Positions 8,089 through 12,119 of a stretch of 12,119 bases of DNA are shown here, one piece after another. The DNA lies in contig CAMWUB010000021.1 in the NCBI GenBank assembly GCA_947177345.1, forward strand, positions 1-12,119. Reading direction: 5' to 3'. A program made the translations under genes and the position numbers. The notes beneath the pieces are model-generated. The model did not search any database and was not told where the DNA came from. It saw only the letters and a program-made list of their open reading frames with translations. This stretch comes from an uncultured Ruminococcus sp. (GTDB taxonomy: Bacteria > Bacillota > Clostridia > Oscillospirales > Ruminococcaceae). Each line of letters starts with the position of its first letter. The first letter of the stretch is position 1.

Positions 8089-8327
8089 TATTATGTTGTA
8101 TTTATTTGCAGAATATTACTTCGGGCAGTATGTGCAGCTTTGTTTTAAATCATTAACTTAAAAGTGTTTCCGATTATAAATACAGAAAAAACATTTTTAT
8201 TTTTTCTATTAATAAATATATTTTGACAAATGAATAAAATAAATGCGGCATCTACCGCCTTTAAGTAGTAATCAGATTATATGATACAAAGATTATAATT
8301 AATTATTTAAAGGAGGTATTGCACTGT
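8089..8327 (+). other. Long 5' leader of rny (unidentified)
   Basis: About 230 transcribed but apparently non-coding A/T-rich bases. Visible structure: an A/U-only hairpin AGAAAAAA/TTTTTTCT (8184-8191 with 8200-8207), and a small hairpin GCGG/CCGC with flanking AAA/TTT (8241-8262). A GC-containing patch at 8108-8138 can form only a weak stem (TACT/AGTA around TCGGGC). I recognise no riboswitch or T-box. A second TTGACA at 8223-8228 has no matching -10 box. The ribosome site AGGAGG is at 8311-8316. Confidence 0.5.
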
Positions 8328-9941
8328 ATGAACTTGACTCTTTCTATTGTCCTTATTATTGTTGCCTTTGTTGCAGGTAGTGGCATTTTCGGGGCTGTTG
8401 CCGGAAATATAGCTAAAAACAAGGCGTTTAAAAAAGGCGTTGATGCAGGTATCGAACAGCGTAAACAACAAGCCGAAGCTATGAACGGCTCTGCCGAAGA
8501 ACAGGCAAAAAAACAGGCGGAACGCATTATTGAAGATGCTGAAAAGGACGCCGATAATAAAAGAAAATCTGCTCTTGTGGAAGCTAAGGACGAAATACAC
8601 AAACTCCGCACCGAAGCAGAAAAGGAAATAAAAGAACGCAGAGCAGAATTGTCACGACAGGAAAGGCGTGTACAACAAAAAGAAGAAAATCTCGACAAGA
8701 AAACCGATAATCTTGAAAGAAAAGAAGAAACCCTTAATCAGAAAATCAAGTCCGCTGATGAAAAACTCAAAGAGGCTGAATCTATCAAAAACGGTCAGAT
8801 GGAAGTTCTGGAAAAAATTTCCCAGTTCACCAAGGAGCAGGCTAAGGAATATATAATTTCCAAACTCGAAGATGACCTCATACATGAAAAAGCTGTCAAG
8901 GTCTCAAATTACGAACAGCAGATAAAAGACGAATGTCTGGAAAAGGCACGTAGTTATATATCACTTGCTATAGCTAAAGTCGCTTCTGACCAGGTATCTG
9001 AAACAGCTGTTTCAGTAGTTCCGCTACCTAATGACGACATGAAAGGCAGAATTATAGGTCGTGAAGGTCGTAATATACGTACTCTCGAAACTCTCACGGG
9101 TGTTGACCTCATCATTGACGATACTCCGGAAGCTATCACGCTTTCATGTTTTGACCAGGTACGCCGTGAAATAGCCCGTATAGCACTCGAAAAGCTCATA
9201 GCTGACGGACGTATTCACCCGACACGCATAGAAGAAATGGTTGACAAAGCTAAGCGTGAAGTTGAATACCGCATAAAGCAGGAGGGTGAACGTGCTGTTA
9301 TTGAAACTAACGTACACGGTTTAAATCACGAACTTATAAAACTTATCGGAAGACTTAAATTCCGTACAAGTTACAAACAGAATGTTCTTGACCACTCAAT
9401 TGAAGTATCAAAACTTTGCGGAGTTCTTGCCTCTGAACTCGGTGTAGATGCCAATATGGCAAGACGTGCAGGACTTCTCCACGATATAGGAAAAGCCCTT
9501 ACCGCTGAGATTGAAGGCTCACACGTTCAGATAGGTGTTGATGTCTGCAAAAAATACAATGAAAATCCTATCATACTCAACGCAATAGAGGCTCATCACA
9601 ATGATGTTGAACCTAAAACTGTAATAGCCTGTCTGGTTCAGGCAGCAGATGCCATATCCGCCGCAAGACCAGGGGCAAGAAGTGAAAATTACGAAAGCTA
9701 TATAAAAAGACTTCAGAAACTTGAGGAAATCTGTACTTCATATAATGGTGTCGACAAGTGTTACGCTATACAGGCAGGCAGAGAAGTCAGAATCATGGTA
9801 GTTCCTGAAATCATAAATGACGAAAAAATGGTACTCGTTGCCAGACAGATTGCACAACAGATTGAATCAGAAATGGATTATCCGGGACAGATTAAAATAA
9901 ATCTTATCCGTGAAAGCAGAGTTTCTGACTATGCTAAATAA
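8328..9941 (+). CDS. rny: Ribonuclease Y
   Basis: Membrane-anchored endoribonuclease that starts mRNA decay in many Firmicutes; 537 residues. Domains in order: one N-terminal membrane helix (about 3-26); a long, highly charged coiled coil (about 40-190, rich in Glu/Lys/Gln/Ala); a KH RNA-binding domain with 'GRIIGREGRNIRTLE' from G240; and an HD metal-dependent phosphohydrolase domain with H356, H385-D386 ('LLHDIGKA') and D441 ('QAADAISAARPG'). The C-terminal family domain ends 'INLIRESRVSDYAK'. All expected active-site residues are present. The frame is open to a TTG at 8319, but that is only 2 bases from AGGAGG; the ATG at 8328 is 11 bases away and leads straight into the membrane helix. 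Transcription probably comes from the consensus promoter at 8060-8088, and a terminator follows the gene. Confidence 0.97.
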   Translation: MNLTLSIVLIIVAFVAGSGIFGAVAGNIAKNKAFKKGVDAGIEQRKQQAEAMNGSAEEQAKKQAERIIEDAEKDADNKRKSALVEAKDEIHKLRTEAEKEIKERRAELSRQERRVQQKEENLDKKTDNLERKEETLNQKIKSADEKLKEAESIKNGQMEVLEKISQFTKEQAKEYIISKLEDDLIHEKAVKVSNYEQQIKDECLEKARSYISLAIAKVASDQVSETAVSVVPLPNDDMKGRIIGREGRNIRTLETLTGVDLIIDDTPEAITLSCFDQVRREIARIALEKLIADGRIHPTRIEEMVDKAKREVEYRIKQEGERAVIETNVHGLNHELIKLIGRLKFRTSYKQNVLDHSIEVSKLCGVLASELGVDANMARRAGLLHDIGKALTAEIEGSHVQIGVDVCKKYNENPIILNAIEAHHNDVEPKTVIACLVQAADAISAARPGARSENYESYIKRLQKLEEICTSYNGVDKCYAIQAGREVRIMVVPEIINDEKMVLVARQIAQQIESEMDYPGQIKINLIRESRVSDYAK

Positions 9942-9952
9942 TCCGGTATAAT
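9925..9952 (+). promoter_or_regulatory. Possible promoter for the protease gene, inside the end of rny
   Basis: CTGACT (9925-9930) and TATAAT (9947-9952) are 16 bases apart and overlap the rny stop codon. This is the only promoter-like pair I see before the protease gene. A transcript from it would have to pass the hairpin at 9987-10022. The -35 match is moderate and the call is tentative. Confidence 0.35.
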
Positions 9953-9986
9953 TTACAGCCATACATAATTCCGGCTGATTAATTTT

Positions 9987-10022
9987 AAAACTGCGGAAGT
10001 TTTTTTCTACCGCAGTTTTTTT
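9987..10022 (+). terminator. Intrinsic terminator after rny
   Basis: AAAACTGCGG (9987-9996) pairs with CCGCAGTTTT (10010-10019), a 10-bp stem with a 13-base T-rich loop. The right arm runs into seven Ts (10016-10022). It lies about 45 bases beyond the rny stop and only 19 bases before the next start codon. Confidence 0.88.
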
Positions 10023-10041
10023 GAAAAAAGGAGATGTTATT

Positions 10042-11826
10042 ATGAAAAACAAATATTTAAAACGTAAACTAATGGCACTTATTTCCGCAATTTCCGTTTC
10101 TGTATGTGCCGTTTCAATGTCAGCATCTGCCGACTGGGTACATATCGGATATATGGGCGACCTTAACAACGATTCACAGGTGAATGTTGCCGACCTGCTC
10201 CTTATGTCAAAATACATTCTTGCAAAGGTACAGCTTACTTCCGAAAACGCCTACAATGTAAAGGAACATTTCTACTCAATAAACGGCAGTGAGGCAGATA
10301 ATTCACTTGAATATCTTCAGACTTCTGACATAAATCAGGACGGCAGAACAGATATTTTTGACCTGATTCTTATGCGTAAATACGTAATAAATAAGTGGAG
10401 TGACCCTGTTTACATATGGAACGAGGAAACAGAATCTGATACTGAATCAACTACAGAAACTTCAACGACAGATTCCACTACATCTGCATCATCTACATCT
10501 GCTACATCTACAGCATCTTCCACATCTCCCACGACAACATCTTCTGCAACTACATCACTATCCAGCACGGATATTATGACAACCACCGCAACGACGGCTT
10601 TTGAATTTATTGAAGCTCCTGTAAAAGATTTATATGGTTCTATGCCCTCACAGAATAACGCTTCAATGGTAGTATTTTACGTAGATTTTCCGGATTGTCC
10701 GTATACATACGAACCAACTACAGCGGAAATTGAAAAAGCTGTATTCGGTTCTGAAGATACTTCCAGTAAAAACTATCCGTTTGAAAGTATATCGGCATTT
10801 TATAAGCGTTCCTCTAAAGGAAGTTTAAATATAAGCGGAGAAGTTTTCCGTTATACCACAAAGGAAAACAAATCGGCATATGAGGGCGATATATATCACG
10901 TAAACTTAATAAATGAAATCTTCGAGGCTTTCAAAGACAGTGAAGACTTCACCATATTTGACGGTAACGGCGATAAGGTAATTGATTCAACGCTCATTTC
11001 CGTACCTGCTTCTGCCGGTGACGATAACTGGTGGCCTGCTGCCGGTCAGTATGGCGGAAACGCTGATTTTAAAGTAGACGGTATGTCAATAGGTCACGTA
11101 ATTGTAGGAAATGCTCAGATAGAAAGTAAAGCCGATTACAAGAACTTCACAAGCAGTTATCTTCACGAAACCGGTCACTGTATGGGACTTCCTGATTATT
11201 ACCTATACAACGGCGAAAAAGATTTTGAGGGTCTGCACGGTTCAGCCGGTTACGAGATGATGGACGAAACAAACGCTGATTTTTCAGCAGTTTCAAAATT
11301 AATGCTCGGCTGGTATAAACGGGAACAGGTTGCAATATATGACCCGACTACTAAAACACAAACCTATACACTCAATAACGCACAGAAAGAAAACGGCAAC
11401 TGTATTATAATTCCGTGCGGAAAACTCGAAAATAATTATTATTCAGAGTTTCTTATACTCGAATACACTACACTTGATGTAAATAACAGTCGTCTGAAAA
11501 AAGACTACTGGTGGAGAAGCTCCGGAGCAGGTGTAAGAGTGTTCCACGTTGAAGGAACTGTAAGCGATAATATCGGCTGGAAATATTGGAAATACGCAAG
11601 CGGTGAAAATGAAGCTACTAATAACGATACCGGCAGACGTTTCATACGCATAATAGACGATACTGAAACTGATAATCTTTATCATGCAGGCGACGTAATA
11701 GACAGTAATATTTCCGGTTTCAAGTGGTACGCCGAGGACGGTACACAATCAGTTGATACCGGTATCAGAATAACCGTCGACAGCATGGAAGACGATAACT
11801 GTATAATTACTGTATCGGAAAAGTAA
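10042..11826 (+). CDS. Secreted dockerin-containing M6-type zinc metalloprotease
   Basis: Exported protein of 594 residues. A signal peptide (1-30) has a likely cut after 'SASA'. A type I dockerin follows with two calcium loops: D40-N42-D44-N48-D51 ('GDLNNDSQVNVADLLLMSKYIL') and D96-N98-D100-D104-D107. A linker (about 129-188) is almost all Ser/Thr. The peptidase domain begins near 205 ('ASMVVFYVDFPD', typical of M6 immune-inhibitor-A-like proteases). It carries the zinc motif H375-E-x2-H379-x2-G382-x2-D385, then 'GYEMMDETNADFSAVSKLMLGW' as the probable Met-turn region. Dockerins bind cohesins, so the protease probably sits on a cellulosome or the cell wall; its substrate is unknown. The dockerin is N-terminal and its two loops are unusually far apart. 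I chose the ATG at 10042 because AAAGGAG lies 8 bases upstream; the open frame back to 10021 runs into the terminator T tract. Confidence 0.93.
   Translation: MKNKYLKRKLMALISAISVSVCAVSMSASADWVHIGYMGDLNNDSQVNVADLLLMSKYILAKVQLTSENAYNVKEHFYSINGSEADNSLEYLQTSDINQDGRTDIFDLILMRKYVINKWSDPVYIWNEETESDTESTTETSTTDSTTSASSTSATSTASSTSPTTTSSATTSLSSTDIMTTTATTAFEFIEAPVKDLYGSMPSQNNASMVVFYVDFPDCPYTYEPTTAEIEKAVFGSEDTSSKNYPFESISAFYKRSSKGSLNISGEVFRYTTKENKSAYEGDIYHVNLINEIFEAFKDSEDFTIFDGNGDKVIDSTLISVPASAGDDNWWPAAGQYGGNADFKVDGMSIGHVIVGNAQIESKADYKNFTSSYLHETGHCMGLPDYYLYNGEKDFEGLHGSAGYEMMDETNADFSAVSKLMLGWYKREQVAIYDPTTKTQTYTLNNAQKENGNCIIIPCGKLENNYYSEFLILEYTTLDVNNSRLKKDYWWRSSGAGVRVFHVEGTVSDNIGWKYWKYASGENEATNNDTGRRFIRIIDDTETDNLYHAGDVIDSNISGFKWYAEDGTQSVDTGIRITVDSMEDDNCIITVSEK
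10426..10605 (+). repeat. Low-complexity Ser/Thr-codon tract in the protease linker
   Basis: About 60 codons, nearly all Thr, Ser or Ala, built from imperfect runs of ACA, TCT, GCA and ACT; the densest part is about 10484-10560. It joins the dockerin to the catalytic domain. Linkers of this kind are flexible and often glycosylated in cellulosomal proteins. Such tracts change length easily by slippage. Confidence 0.75.
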
Positions 11827-11841
11827 CGAAAGGCAAATATA

Positions 11842-12108
11842 ATGTCAAAACAATTGTTTAATTCAAGTGAAAAGTCAAATTTTATCCTCAATATGACGAA
11901 GGAAAAATATTCACAACTTGCATCATATGGGTTATCGCTGACGTGTTTCACAACAGCCGTATTTGCAATTATTCCGGAATTTATTGATACGCTTTCTTAC
12001 TCGATAGTATCGGGTGGGCTGGCAATTTCCGGAGTAGTATGCATGATACTGGCACTTATCGGAATAATTAAAAAATATATAGACGGCAACTGCCATACAG
12101 GAGCTTAG
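11842..12108 (+). CDS. Small membrane protein with two predicted helices, unknown function
   Basis: Protein of 88 residues that I do not recognise. A hydrophilic N-terminus (1-27, Ser/Lys/Asn-rich) is followed by two hydrophobic segments. One is at about 28-46 ('YGLSLTCFTTAVFAIIPEFI'), the other at about 53-75 ('SIVSGGLAISGVVCMILALI'). A short charged tail 'KKYIDGNCHTGA' ends the protein. It starts 15 bases after the protease stop, with GAAAGG 8 bases before the ATG and no terminator or promoter between, so it is probably co-transcribed with the protease. A link to the protease (anchoring, export or regulation) is only suggested by position. It could equally belong with the next gene, whose start follows at once. 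Confidence 0.7.
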   Translation: MSKQLFNSSEKSNFILNMTKEKYSQLASYGLSLTCFTTAVFAIIPEFIDTLSYSIVSGGLAISGVVCMILALIGIIKKYIDGNCHTGA

Positions 12109-12109
12109 T

Positions 12110-12119
12110 ATGCAGAAGG
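12110..12119 (+). CDS. Start of a further gene, cut by the window edge
   Basis: An ATG one base after the previous stop is preceded by CAGGAG (12098-12103) at 6-base spacing, inside the end of the upstream gene. Only 'MQK' and part of a codon are visible, so nothing can be said of the product. Spacing and ribosome site suggest an operon with the small membrane protein. Confidence 0.45.

Noticed and set aside
8093..8161. A 22-codon reading frame (MLYLFAEYY…) starting right after the rny promoter -10 box
   Set aside because: It has no ribosome site, and its ATG falls at or before the predicted transcription start. Its make-up fits chance in A/T-rich DNA. It would be worth revisiting only if leaderless translation or conservation were shown.
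8223..8251. Second promoter within the rny leader (TTGACA at 8223)
   Set aside because: No -10-like hexamer occurs at 16-18 base spacing; the nearest TAAAAT is only 6 bases away.
8303..8698. Long minus-strand open frames opposite the start of rny
   Set aside because: They mirror the Glu/Lys/Ala-rich coiled-coil codons of RNase Y, have no ribosome site or family resemblance, and overlap a well-supported gene.
10484..10600. Repeats in the protease gene as a possible CRISPR or mobile repeat
   Set aside because: They are an in-frame low-complexity Ser/Thr linker with no fixed unit and no spacers.

Overview
The window looks like chromosomal DNA from a low-GC, Gram-positive anaerobe of the Clostridia, most likely Ruminococcus or a close relative in the Oscillospiraceae. 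Four things point there: a secreted protein with a type I dockerin (the cellulosome docking module) and a Ser/Thr-rich linker; a BspA-type leucine-rich-repeat surface protein with the 'CG…VKWKLDEDGTLTISGKGKM' N-terminal module typical of that group; a CIRCE heat-shock operator; and AGGAGG-type ribosome binding sites with sigma-A-like promoters. The genus is inference.

Layout. At the left, a two-component system (OmpR-type response regulator, then a membrane histidine kinase 4 bases later) reads rightward. Next is methionyl-tRNA synthetase (metG) with its own promoter and no T-box leader. metG converges on a leftward gene for a secreted leucine-rich-repeat protein, and a short bidirectional terminator separates them. 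Upstream of that gene, also leftward, is htpG (Hsp90) with a strong terminator, a promoter, and a perfect CIRCE operator over its predicted transcription start. A roughly 400-base intergenic region then holds divergent control signals: the htpG promoter leftward and a perfect-consensus promoter rightward that should give rny (RNase Y) a leader of about 230 bases. After rny and its terminator come a dockerin-bearing M6-type zinc metalloprotease, a small two-helix membrane protein 15 bases behind it, and the first codons of another gene cut off by the window edge.

How the genes relate. Most are housekeeping functions (translation, protein folding, RNA turnover) in separate transcription units. 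Two encode extracellular proteins: the leucine-rich-repeat protein, and the dockerin protease, which is expected to attach to a cohesin scaffold. The kinase has a large external sensor domain whose ligand cannot be read from the sequence. Nothing here resembles a defence island, CRISPR array, transposon or prophage. I saw no tRNA or rRNA gene.

The points most worth a second look are CIRCE control of htpG, the long rny leader, the N-terminal and unusually spaced dockerin on the protease, the position of the rny terminator between the only promoter-like sequence and the protease gene, and a recent one-unit duplication inside the leucine-rich-repeat gene.
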